Of a DNA stretch of 64,000 nt, positions 17,710-27,700 are shown in pieces. Each line of letters begins with the position of its first letter. Position 1 is the first letter of the stretch. Origin of the DNA: Opitutus sp. GAS368 (lineage in GTDB: Bacteria > Verrucomicrobiota > Verrucomicrobiia > Opitutales > Opitutaceae); the NCBI GenBank assembly GCA_945903465.1, contig CAMDOF010000006.1, positions 39,345-103,344 on the forward strand, given 5' to 3'. The notes below the pieces were generated by a model. The model was not told the DNA's origin and did not search any database. It worked only from the letters and a program-made list of their open reading frames with translations. Both the position numbers and the translations under genes were made by a program.

Positions 17710-20700
17710 TCAGGGAATTTTCAGCCGCTGCCCCGGTCGGAGGACATTCTCACCTTTCAGGAGTTCTCGGTTCGCATCGTAAATCTCCTGCCACCGGTTG
17801 CTCGTCCCATAGTAGCGCATGCTGATCCGCGTAAGTGAATCGCCTTCCGTCACCGCGTGAATGCGGGGAGCCACGGTCGGCACGACCGCCGCCCCCGCTG
17901 CCGTGGGCACGGGCGGCAAGGGCGCCGCAGTGGGTGTCCCGCCGTTCATCATCCGCGCTGCGGATGCAATCTGATCAAGCGTCCCCTGAGCTTGGCGCAA
18001 CCGAGCGCCCATCGCGCTATTTTCCTGCTGCAGTTGCGCCACGCGGGTGGTGCGATCCCGATCGAGTGCCTGCACCGTCTCATTCAAACGGGTAATTTCC
18101 ACCCGCGACGCGGCCAAATCCCGTTGCGCCAAGGACAATTGCTCCGCAGCAGCGCTCAGATCCGCCATTTTTTGTTCAGCCTGTTGCCGGGCGGTCTCGC
18201 TTTGAGCCAAGCGGCTCTGATCGAGACGCAACGCCACCAACTCCTTCTGCAATTCCTTCCACTCGCCCGAAAGTTTTTCCTGAGCAACTGTCAACTCCGC
18301 CACGGTCGCACCCGCAGCTTCCGCCGTCTTCTGGGCCTGGAGCAGCCGCTGCTGCGAATCCGCCGTCTCCACTCGGACCGCGCTCGCGGCCTCTTCCGCC
18401 GATTTCAGGGTTTGCGCCAGACGCCGCTGCAAATCCGCCGTCTCCACACGGAGCGCGGTCACCGTTTCCTCCGCCGCCAGCGTCCGCGCTTGGTCGGCTC
18501 GCAGTGCGATCACCTGCTCCCCGACGGCCTTCAGCTGGTTCTGCTGTTTCTCATTATTCACCCCCAGCTCATTGATCAAAGCGATCTGGGCTTCGGTGGC
18601 CTTGCCACCAGCCGAGAGCCTGAGCTTCATCTCTTCCAGCTCGGTAGTCACGCCCGCAGAAAACTGCCGAGCGTCCGCCAGTTGCCGCTCCGCCGTGCTT
18701 TTTTCTCCCGCCAATTTCTGATTCAGGCCCGTCAACTCAGCCACGGTCCCGCTGAACTGATCGGCCGCTTTTTGCGACTGGCTCAGCTGTGATTTGATCT
18801 CGGTCATTTCGGCAAAACGTGCCTCCGCCATCGCCGCGACCGCTTTGAGGCGCTCGCGCTCGGCCCGCTGATCAGCGACCTGCGCATTCAACTCCTGCAC
18901 CTGTTGCTGCCACCTCTGCTGCTCACCGGCTGCGGCGGTAATCACGTTGGCTTGGTCTCGGCCCGCTTGGCGGCTCTCGCGCAGCTGCGATTGCACCGAC
19001 CCCAGCTCGGCTTGGGCGCGGTCAGCGCGCTCTCTCAACTCACCCAGCTCTTTCACCAAGGCCGACTTTTCCACGGTATTTTTATCGTTAAAATCCGTCA
19101 ACGCCGCGACACTCATGCCCTGCTGGACGGCCGCTTTCTCAGCATCGGCTACCTTGGCCGACCATCCGGCATTTTCCACACGAGCCCTGGCTAACTCCTC
19201 TCGGGTCCCATCGACGAGGGCCTGCAATGGTGCCATCTGGCGCTCGGTGGCCGATAGGCGGTTGAACATGTCCTCGACCTGACCACGCAAGTTATCGCGT
19301 TCCTGCGCCAGTCCCTTGCCGACCGATTTTGACGTATCCAATTCACGGTTACGCAACTCTAATTCAGCCGCGAGCCGCGCCTGCTCGGTGCGAATCTTCT
19401 CCAACTCAGCCTGGGCGGATTGCCAACGGCCATTCCCCTGGTCAAGCTCGGCCTTGAGCGCGGATTCCTCCGAGCTCCGCGCTTGTAAAAAGGATCGATT
19501 CGCCTCGATCAAAGATCGATTGGTTTCCCGCGCACTCTGGAGGGAGGTCGCCACTGTCGCCATTTCTCGCGCGGCATTTTTCCGATCATCATCCAGCAAG
19601 GTTTCGAGCGAACGCACTTGATTCTGGAGCGTTGCCATCTCCAGACGCACGCCATCAGTCGGGCCCGCCTTGACCGCCGCCAACTGAGCGGCAAGCGCGG
19701 CCGCCGCGCTTTGCTTGGAGACCTCGAGATCTTTTTGGAGACTGTCCCCCTGCGCACTCAGCTCCGCGATCGTCTTGCTCGCCGCTTCCAGCTGAGCACT
19801 CAATTTCTCGACTGTGCCGCGCTCCGTGCCATACGCCTCCTGCGAAGACACCAAGCGATCGCGCTCCCCTGTGATGGCCGCAAGGCGCAAGGAAACTTCG
19901 GCGAGTTGCGCCGCCGCCAGACTGCCCTCGGTCACCTGTTTTTTCGCTGCGACCAACTCCGCTTGCAGCGCGGCGTGCTTGCTCGCGAGGTCCGCCTCGG
20001 CCAGCCCAGCTTCCTTCAAGCGATCACGCTCCGACGACGACTCCGCAAGTTGGCGCGTCGCTTCCACCAGTCGCTTCGTCAATAATTCCTGCGCGACATT
20101 TGCGGTTGTCGCCGCCACCTGTTGCTTCTCCAACGCTTCGTTTTTCAACGCTAAGTCAGCGGCCACCCGATCACGATCTTCACGCGCCAAGAGCCCCCGC
20201 TCGTCGGCCTTCCGCAGGGCTTCGCGTGCACCGGCCAAAGCCTCACCCGCCCGCGCGTTTTCCGCCGCAGAGAGCGCCGCTTGGGCCAGTTGGGTACGTA
20301 CGCCCGCCAGCGCGAGGCGACCCGCCTCCTCCGTCGCCTGCGCCTGGGCCAGCATGCGCTTGAGCTCAGTCACCTGAGCGGCCTCTTCTCGCGCCACCGC
20401 GTTCGCGGCTTCCAAGGTCTTTAACGTTTCCGCGTGGCGCGTTTTCTCTGCCGCCGCCGCCGCGGTCGTCTGGCGCACCTCTTCCAACTGAGTATTCAGC
20501 GCGGCCGCGGCCTGCTGGGCCGTTGCTGTCGCCGTCATCGCCTCCGTCAACTGGGCGCGCATGGGTGCCAGTTGCTCTGGCGTCGCGGGCCCGGACGTCT
20601 TCGCCTCCACCTCAACCACGCGCCGCTCGAGAACCCCTTTGGCCAACGCCAAGGCCTCGCGCTGTTGCTCGGTGGTCGCGAGCGCCTGCTCCGCCTTCGC

Positions 20701-22284
20701 CACCCGTTCCTGCCACACCGGCAACTCTCGCGCCACCGCGTTCAGATGCGGCAATTTCTCGTTCTCCGCACGTAACCGCGTGATCTCGGCCTGCGCGCCC
20801 GCCCACTGGACCGCGGTCGCGCCCGCGGGAGGAGCACTGGCCGGCGCCTCCTGCAGGCGACGATTCTCGCCCAACAGTTTTTCGTTAGCCAAACGTAATT
20901 GATCGAGCTCCCGCGCGCGCGCCAACGCTTGGGGCGTTTTTTCCGGGTCTATGACAGGGGCATTCCGACTCGGCGAAGATCCACTCGCGGCAGCTGCTAA
21001 AGCCACTCGCAATTGCCGGCCGTATTGGGCCAACTCCACGGTCGATCGCTTCACCTCTTCGTTAAGGCGGGCGTTGTCGCTCATCAACTTCTCCACGATG
21101 CCGGGGTTATCAACCACCCCTGGCCGCGCAGCATCCGTGCCGCCCGTCGCGACCCTGGGGGCATCGACGACCCGCTTCGTTCCGGGAGCGGGCGCGGCCG
21201 TGACCAGCGCCGGCTCAGCTTGAGCCAACGACACCGGTATCGGGAGCGCCGGCTGCCCGGCCAACGGCGTTGCGGGGGGAGTAGCCGAGAGGCTCGGCAA
21301 AGCCTCTTGAGTGGCATCAACCGCCACCGCTCGACCGCCAGAGGAAACGCCCGCGAGCGCAGTGCTCGCGCCGGGCTCTCGCAGGCCCAGTTGAACGCGC
21401 AGTCTAACCATCCGGGATTGGGCCTCAGCGAGTTGGGCTGGTGAGATTTGCCGCGCCAGGATGTCCCGCCCAGTAACCTTCGCGCCGTTTTCAACCGATA
21501 AGGCCAACCACGTGTAGGCATCAATGAGGTCAGCTGGCCCCGCCCGGCCTTCCGCTAGCAAAATACCGAGATTATTCTGGGCTGGAGCGAAATTTTGCAG
21601 CGCCGCCGCGCGGTAAAAATCGAGCGCCGCCTTCGTATCCGGCGCGCCCCCTCGGCCCTCCTCGAGCATAATCGCCAGATTGTACTGACTCCTTGGATAC
21701 TTAAGTTCTGCCGCGGCCCGATACCAGCGCTGGGCGGCGACCTCATCTTTCCCGACGCCGCGCCCCAATTCATAGGCCAGCGCGAGATTATACTGGGCCT
21801 CCGGCACGCCGCGCTCCGCCGACTGTCGAAACCATAAAGCCGCCTCAAAATAATCCTGCTTCACCCCCAACCCATTGGCGAACATGTTGCCGACGTTAAA
21901 TTGCGCGGGCGCAAATCCTTGCTCGGCCGCCTTTAAATAATAACTGAAGGCGGTCGCCGCGTCTGGCGCTACCCCGCGGCCCAATTCATACATCATGCCC
22001 AAGTTAAACTGCGCGGAGGCGGACCCTCGGTCGGCCGCCTGTCGATAGAGGCGCAGCGCCTCCGCCATATCCTGCGGCACACCCTTGCCCTGGGCGTAAG
22101 CGTTCGCCAAGGCGTTGACCGCATCGGGATCGCCCTGCCCCGCCCGCGCCAAAAGTGGACCGATTTCAGCTTGAGCCTGCAAACGGCCACCCGCCGCCCC
22201 AGCCATCATCAAAGCCGCCGCCAATCGGACGCAGTGATGAGGAGAAAGCGGTAACGGAGGAAAAATCCTAACGAGAGAACACAC
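17710..22284 (-). CDS. Sel1-repeat / coiled-coil / LysM giant protein
   Basis: 1,524 residues with a GTG start that overlaps the end of the upstream ATP-grasp-like gene by 17 bp. An N-terminal signal peptide (RLAAALMMAGAAGGRLQAQA) is followed by six consecutive 36-residue Sel1 repeats (residues about 52-267; for example SAQFNLGMMYELGRGV, PAQFNVGNMFANGLGV). Then comes an Ala/Pro linker, and from about 390 to 1440 an almost uninterrupted Ala/Glu/Leu/Gln/Arg-rich coiled coil. The last ~50 residues are a LysM domain (VTEGDSLTRISMRYYGT, then WQEIYDANRE and LRPGQRLKIP). The design predicts a periplasmic or surface rod anchored to peptidoglycan by LysM with a protein-binding Sel1 head; that role is inferred. 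Confidence 0.88.
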   Translation of the reverse strand: MCSLVRIFPPLPLSPHHCVRLAAALMMAGAAGGRLQAQAEIGPLLARAGQGDPDAVNALANAYAQGKGVPQDMAEALRLYRQAADRGSASAQFNLGMMYELGRGVAPDAATAFSYYLKAAEQGFAPAQFNVGNMFANGLGVKQDYFEAALWFRQSAERGVPEAQYNLALAYELGRGVGKDEVAAQRWYRAAAELKYPRSQYNLAIMLEEGRGGAPDTKAALDFYRAAALQNFAPAQNNLGILLAEGRAGPADLIDAYTWLALSVENGAKVTGRDILARQISPAQLAEAQSRMVRLRVQLGLREPGASTALAGVSSGGRAVAVDATQEALPSLSATPPATPLAGQPALPIPVSLAQAEPALVTAAPAPGTKRVVDAPRVATGGTDAARPGVVDNPGIVEKLMSDNARLNEEVKRSTVELAQYGRQLRVALAAAASGSSPSRNAPVIDPEKTPQALARARELDQLRLANEKLLGENRRLQEAPASAPPAGATAVQWAGAQAEITRLRAENEKLPHLNAVARELPVWQERVAKAEQALATTEQQREALALAKGVLERRVVEVEAKTSGPATPEQLAPMRAQLTEAMTATATAQQAAAALNTQLEEVRQTTAAAAAEKTRHAETLKTLEAANAVAREEAAQVTELKRMLAQAQATEEAGRLALAGVRTQLAQAALSAAENARAGEALAGAREALRKADERGLLAREDRDRVAADLALKNEALEKQQVAATTANVAQELLTKRLVEATRQLAESSSERDRLKEAGLAEADLASKHAALQAELVAAKKQVTEGSLAAAQLAEVSLRLAAITGERDRLVSSQEAYGTERGTVEKLSAQLEAASKTIAELSAQGDSLQKDLEVSKQSAAAALAAQLAAVKAGPTDGVRLEMATLQNQVRSLETLLDDDRKNAAREMATVATSLQSARETNRSLIEANRSFLQARSSEESALKAELDQGNGRWQSAQAELEKIRTEQARLAAELELRNRELDTSKSVGKGLAQERDNLRGQVEDMFNRLSATERQMAPLQALVDGTREELARARVENAGWSAKVADAEKAAVQQGMSVAALTDFNDKNTVEKSALVKELGELRERADRAQAELGSVQSQLRESRQAGRDQANVITAAAGEQQRWQQQVQELNAQVADQRAERERLKAVAAMAEARFAEMTEIKSQLSQSQKAADQFSGTVAELTGLNQKLAGEKSTAERQLADARQFSAGVTTELEEMKLRLSAGGKATEAQIALINELGVNNEKQQNQLKAVGEQVIALRADQARTLAAEETVTALRVETADLQRRLAQTLKSAEEAASAVRVETADSQQRLLQAQKTAEAAGATVAELTVAQEKLSGEWKELQKELVALRLDQSRLAQSETARQQAEQKMADLSAAAEQLSLAQRDLAASRVEITRLNETVQALDRDRTTRVAQLQQENSAMGARLRQAQGTLDQIASAARMMNGGTPTAAPLPPVPTAAGAAVVPTVAPRIHAVTEGDSLTRISMRYYGTSNRWQEIYDANRELLKGENVLRPGQRLKIP

Positions 22285-23773
22285 GAGAATCGTTTAAGGA
22301 CAAAACCCTAGAGGGAAGCAAGGCGGCGTCTTGCATTCCGTGAATGATTTTCTTATCCGGGGGACAAAAAGTCGCCAAGGCTCCTGATAAGCGCGGCCTC
22401 CCATCCACGAGAAAATAGTAGGGACAGAGCCGCAAGCGGCCCGACTTCGGGACGGCCGCGAGCGGCGCTGGCCGCGGCTCCTCACCTAAGCAAGGTGCAA
22501 AAACGGGATGCTCCAGCCGGCGTGGTTTCCGGTAAGTCTGCATGATATGTAAATTCGACGGGGCGAGCGCCAACGCTGCCGAAATTCCGCGCTCCCATGC
22601 TTGCCGCGCACAATCACTCCCCAAAACCACACTGCGCGCCCCCCAAGCCGTCGCATGATAGCCGCTGATCTTGATAATTAAATCGCGTTCCTTCTGGGAC
22701 GCCCCGCTCAGGTCCTCCCAACGCCCGAGCGGACGACCGCCCACTCGCGGGCCGTCCAGCACCGCTCCCGGCGGCAGCGGGGTCGGATCCAACACCCAGG
22801 AAGCCGGAATCAGATTCTGTAAAAGTTTCCGCGCGGGCCCACTCAGCGCCTCGGCCCAAAAATCGACCAGCAGATGATGATGGAAAAGCGCCAGCGCTAA
22901 CTTCTCTTCCTGAAAATGACGCATCGGCGGAGTAATCGCGACTTCGCCGGCCGCCCACGCCTCAAAAATATATCGCTGCGTCACAATATTCTCCAAATCA
23001 AACAACTCGAAAAAACGATAAATGATATCGATTTTCTCTGGGTTACCCTCCGAATCAAAGAACAGCGCGTTCTCGAGTGGGAACAGGTCCTCCGGTTTCA
23101 AGCAAAACACCCGCTTGCCCTGCAGTTGGAGCTGGTGGGCCAGCCAGAGCATCTCAGGCCGATAGGTCGACGCCTCATCGCTGACCACGAGCGCGATCAG
23201 CGGGTTGCGTAGCGCGGGCCGCAGCGCCGCCAATGACGCATAAAAATTGCTGATCATGGCGTCGTCGGCTCCGAGAATATCCGAGCGGCTTGAGCCGGCG
23301 CCAACAGCCACCTTTCCCCCCGAGGCGTAATCTCCGGCCGCGCCCACACCGCCGTACAAGCGATTTAAAAAGGCCGTCAAACCGATTCCTCCCGGCACCG
23401 CGTCAAGCTCGGTCAGGGCAAATCCTTCATCGGTGAGCAACAGATCGGGACGCAAAACAGGGGGAAACATGCCGCGATTTCTGGGATCGCGAGCGTGCGT
23501 CACTAAGGCCGCTGGTTTTCCCCGGTCCAGATACTCGGCCACCCAAGGCGCGAGCAGGGATTTGTTGCGTAGAAGATTTTTGCCGGCGGCTGATCTCAGA
23601 TAAAGCGTCTCCAGCGCTTGGTGGAACTCAAAGCACGCCTCGCCGATCGCCGTCAGCTCCGAGTGTTGCGCCGTCGTCAGAGGCCACGCCTCCGGGGAAA
23701 GCTGCCACGTCTTATCCTCAAAAAGAGGCTGCCGCGCGAGGGCGTCGCAAATCACTTCATAGGACAGAGTCAT
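22268..23773 (-). CDS. circularly permuted ATP-grasp-like protein (uncertain)
   Basis: 501 residues from ATG 23773; an ATG at 23806 would add 11. No signal peptide, so cytoplasmic. The segment LRPDLLLTDEGFALTELDAVPGGIG, followed by VSDEASTYRPEM, IDIIYRFFELFDLEN, LIIKISGYHATAWGARSV and the terminal KKIIHGMQDAALLPS, recalls circularly permuted ATP-grasp proteins (glutathionylspermidine synthase and DUF407/CP_ATPgrasp relatives), where an RRFE-like strand and an IHGMRDA motif occur. Such enzymes join a carboxylate to an amine with ATP. The assignment is by pattern only. It overlaps the start of the Sel1/coiled-coil/LysM gene by 17 bp, so the two are probably co-expressed. Confidence 0.6.
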   Translation of the reverse strand: MTLSYEVICDALARQPLFEDKTWQLSPEAWPLTTAQHSELTAIGEACFEFHQALETLYLRSAAGKNLLRNKSLLAPWVAEYLDRGKPAALVTHARDPRNRGMFPPVLRPDLLLTDEGFALTELDAVPGGIGLTAFLNRLYGGVGAAGDYASGGKVAVGAGSSRSDILGADDAMISNFYASLAALRPALRNPLIALVVSDEASTYRPEMLWLAHQLQLQGKRVFCLKPEDLFPLENALFFDSEGNPEKIDIIYRFFELFDLENIVTQRYIFEAWAAGEVAITPPMRHFQEEKLALALFHHHLLVDFWAEALSGPARKLLQNLIPASWVLDPTPLPPGAVLDGPRVGGRPLGRWEDLSGASQKERDLIIKISGYHATAWGARSVVLGSDCARQAWERGISAALALAPSNLHIMQTYRKPRRLEHPVFAPCLGEEPRPAPLAAVPKSGRLRLCPYYFLVDGRPRLSGALATFCPPDKKIIHGMQDAALLPSRVLSLNDSRVFSR

Positions 23774-24138
23774 AAAGAGAGCATCAACAAGGCCGAATCT
23801 TCCCATTCAGCAAGCCTGCGCGCCCGCCGACTCGCACCGCCGACCGAGATAGGCTCCGCACCAATCTCTTGGCGGGAACGCCGGAACCTTCCACGCATTT
23901 TGAGCGGGCCAAGCCTGCGGCTCGGCACGCTCGAGCGGACTGACTCAACCCCGACCACGCGTCGTGACCGCTGGCTGGGATCATGATTTAAAAAGCGCTC
24001 GATTAGGAGACCGAAACCGCCAGCGATAACGCGGTAGATCACGACCACTCGAATCCGAATAATTTTACCTGGCCCCCCTGGAGCGGAAGGCTGACCGTAA
24101 TCGCCGCGCGGAGCTTGCTGAGCGCGAAGCATGCGTGC
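23774..24138. other. intergenic stretch, nothing seen
   Basis: Spacer between the divergently oriented ATP-grasp-like gene and the sigma-factor remnant. No gene, RNA or repeat could be supported; promoters for both directions may lie here. Confidence 0.5.
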
Positions 24139-24512
24139 TTCGCCCGATTATCCCGATCGCTGGTTTTATGAAAATTTTTGCCCCATGCCGCGATCTTGCG
24201 GCGATGGTTGCGGGCCAGGTTTCCTTCGCCGACCGATTCGAACGATCTGGTGCCGGAGCCTTTTTCGCGGGTGTGGCAGGCGCGGGTGACCGCCCCGGTA
24301 GCATCGCTCAAGGGGATGCTCTTCACGACGTCCCGCCATCTCGTCCTCGATCAGGTGCGCCGGCAAAAAAATTGGCCGCGATGCTCGGACGGAAACCGCC
24401 GCGCAGTTCGTCTTTGATGATGTCCCTGCGGTGTCGGAGATTGTCGGCCGTCGCGAGGAACTCGCACGCTTGACCCAAGCCATCCAGTCCCTTCTCGAGC
24501 GGCGCCGCTCCG
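24139..24512 (+). pseudogene. ECF sigma-70 factor remnant
   Basis: Pieces of an extracytoplasmic-function sigma factor survive in successive frames. A degenerate start reads PDRWFYEN. From about 24181 comes HAAILRRWLRARFPSPTDSN with DLVPEPFSRVWQAR and SLKGMLFTTSRHLVLDQVRR (region 2, normally DDLVQExxLRV), ending at a TGA near 24418. After a frame change, VFDDVPAVSEIVGRREELAR and LTQAIQSLLERR start region 4. Region 4.2 (the -35 reader) is absent because the sequence jumps into an FecR tail. At least two frameshifts and a deletion make it non-functional. Confidence 0.72.
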
Positions 24513-24647
24513 GCCGGACGCCTAAGCGTGGGCGGAAGTTTCCGTGCCGACAACGTCGATGCATTTGTCTGCCTGCTCGAAGCGAGCTTTGGCGTGTCGG
24601 CCCAGCTTCGCGCGGATGGGGCGCTCGTTTTGCGTTACCAGAAATAG
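24513..24647 (+). pseudogene. FecR anti-sigma factor remnant (C-terminal tail only)
   Basis: Forty-four codons and a TAG read AGRLSVGGSFRADNVDAFV, then LLEASFGVSAQLRADGALV and LRYQK. This matches the C-terminus of FecR-type anti-sigma factors, which end in a short STN-like GGxFRADNxxxFVxLLE segment. The cytoplasmic, membrane and most of the periplasmic parts are missing. It is fused directly to the sigma-factor remnant, which implies a single deletion of roughly one gene length, and it sits about 95 bp before the STN-type TonB receptor, its expected partner. Confidence 0.68.
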
Positions 24648-24743
24648 GCTGCGGCCGCCGGATATTCCTATATTTTTTTGACAGAGACGCGTCGGCGGTC
24701 GATTCAACTTCCCCAATTCTGTTCCGAACCTCCCTTCCTCCCC

Positions 24744-27700
24744 ATGACCAAACCCTGCATACTTCTGCGCAGCCTGTGGACCGCCGCACTTGCGCTTGTC
24801 CTGATTTTCACGGCCGGTGCCTCGGCGGCCGAGATCTCGAAGAAAAATTACCAGCTCCCGGCCGGCGACGCCGCGGTGACGCTGAAACGTTTCTCCGAGC
24901 AGTCGGGTGAGCAGATCATCTATGCCGTCGACGGGGTGCGCGGCGTGCAGACCAACGCCCTGCGCGGAGAACTCACCGCGCGGGAGGCGCTCGATCGCCT
25001 CGTGGCCGGCACGGAACTCCGCGTCAGGCAAGACGCCTCCTCCGGCGCGCTGGCGGTCAATCGCATGGCCGCAAACGCTCCGGAGAGCAAAAGTTTCTCC
25101 GCGCCAGGAAAGTCCTCGGTGGCGGGCACGGTGACTAACGCCGCCACCGCTCGCGCGCTGGAAGGAGCGCGGATTGCGTTGGCAGGAACCGACCGCGTGA
25201 CCTTCTCGGATCGTCAGGGGGCCTATCGTTTTGAAGAGGTGGCCGGCGAGAACGTCGTCGTGGAAGTTTCCTATTCTGGACTGGACACGACGACCGAGAC
25301 AAAAAACCTGCAGCCCGGTCGGGAGAATCGCGTGGACTTCAAGCTGAGTTCGCAGATTTACGCGATGAGCCAGTTTGTCGTCTCTGGAGAACGCGAAGGG
25401 AGCGCGCAGTCGGCGACGTTGCAACGGCTCTCGTCTGGCGTGAAGAACGTCGTCTCCACCGATGCCTTCGGCAACCTCGTGGGCAACCCCGCTGATTTGC
25501 TGGTGCGTCTGCCTGGCGTCGAAGGTGCGACGGTCGATGGCACCGTGCGTTATGTGCGGATTCGCGGTCTGAATCAAAATCTCACGACCATCACGATGGA
25601 CGGCAATCGGCTGGCCGACGCCGCCTCCGCCGGGTCGACGCGCGAGTATCAATTTCAAACCGTGAGCGCCGACACCGTTGAACGCATGGAAGTCGTCAAA
25701 TCGCCGACGCCCGACATGGACGGCGACTCGATTGGCGGCGCGGTGAACATGGTTTCTAAAACCGGTTTCGACAGTAAAGAGCGGCTGCTACGCGGATCGT
25801 TTGGCCTGACGGGACGACCCTTAGATGACCGCAAAGCCGGGCAGCCTTATAACTACGCGGTTTCCTATTCCGAGGTTTTTAAAGGGAATCTCGCGGTCGC
25901 GTTGAACTTTGGGCATCGCAAACTCTTTACGCCGCAGGACACGATTAGCCTGTCGCACCAAACGTTGGCGAATGGCGTGGCCGGCCCCGCCTATACTTTT
26001 CAGACTTCACTCACCGACGAGCGCCTGGACACGTCGCGTTGGGGCGGCGGCCTGCGGCTCGATTACAAGCTGAGCGAACGCAGCCGTTTCTACAGCAGCT
26101 CCACCGTAAACCGCCTCACCGACCACGACACGGATCGCATCGCGATCTACACGACGCCGCAGTTGATCGCCACGTTTGACGCCGCCGGCAATGCAACCAA
26201 CGCCGGTGGCATTCAGCCTGGCTACACCAACGATTTTACGACCGTACGCCCCGTCCCGAACAGCACCGTCAATGTTCAGGCCGACGTTGCCTACAAGGAT
26301 GCAAAGACGCTCTATCACCAAGCTGGCGGGGTCCATAAACTCGACACCGTGAATCTCGACTGGAACCTTTACAAATCTGACTCGAAGACCAATTACTCGG
26401 GCCAGCGCAACTTGGGATTCACGGCGCGGGGAATTGGTTATACGATTGACCGGCGTACTAACACGAATTTTCCGACGGTCACACAGACCGCGGGCCCGAA
26501 TCTCGCCGATCTCGCCAGTTATAATGACAACCGCTATCGCATCGATCGGAAGGCGGGCTGGGACGGGTACGAAGGGCTTTCGCTGAACGCGCAGAAGAAA
26601 TTCAGTGCGCCTGTGCCCGCTTACATCAAAATCGGGATGCGCTCACGCAATCAGGAGCGGGTGCTCGAAGCGACGCAGTGGAGCGGCACGTACGTCGGTC
26701 CCGACGGGGTGATGGGCCTCAATCCGGCAACGGGCCGGAACGACGACAACCTTGCCCAGTTCGGGTTGATCGAGCAGGGGCGCCTCGACAACACCTACCT
26801 CCCTTATCCGAAGGTGCCGGCCCCAGCGTTCCCTGGGCACACCAATCAGCTCATTGATACGATGCTTGCAACCAGCCCGCAGCTTTTCGCTCAGGAAGTC
26901 GCGGCGAACGTGCAGGCTCAACTGACCGGCAATCAGAAATTCCAAGAGAAAATCTCCGCGGCCTACATCATGGGTAATGTGGATCTCGGCCGGCTCTCGA
27001 TCCTCGCGGGGTTGCGCGTTGAGCGCACCAAGACTGCGGGCGAAGGTGCCTTGCAGGTCATCACCCCTGACGAGAAAGTGCGGCGGGCCGCCTTCACCGG
27101 CACCCTGACCAATCCGGAGATTGCGCGGCGCAACCTCGCGGAATTTGGCGGTCGTCAAGTACGGAAAGGGGACTACAAAAATGTGCTGCCCGGCGTGCAT
27201 TTTAAATATTCGCCGACCCCTAACCTCGTCACTCGCCTGAGCTACGCCACCAACGTAGGCCGGCCGGGCATCGGCCAGTTGATTCCCCGCACCAACGTCA
27301 ACTTTGACACGCAGACCATTTCGACGAGCAACCCAAGCCTCAAACCCCAGACCGCCGATAATTTTGACGTGGCCGTGGAATACTATTTCGAACCGGCAGG
27401 CATGCTCTCCGCCGGGGTCTTTCAAAAACAGATCAAGAATTTCATCTACACCTCGGGCGGCGTGGTGGTACCCGCCGGGGCGGACAACGGCTTCAACGGT
27501 GATTACGCCAATTACTCGCTCACGACCCAGTTCAACGGTGGCTCCGCCAAAGTGCGCGGTCTCGAGTTAAACTACAGCCAGCAATTCCGGTTTCTTCCCG
27601 GAATATTCAAGGGTCTCGCGGGCTATGCGAACTTTACCAAGATGGAGTCCGCGGGCAATTACGGCGCCGGTAATGCCATCGCGCTTGCGCCCAACCCCAA

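Noticed and set aside
24522..25658. 378-codon minus-strand ORF across the FecR remnant and the STN receptor.
   Set aside because: Shadow of the receptor frame; no family features, while the + strand encodes clear STN and plug motifs.
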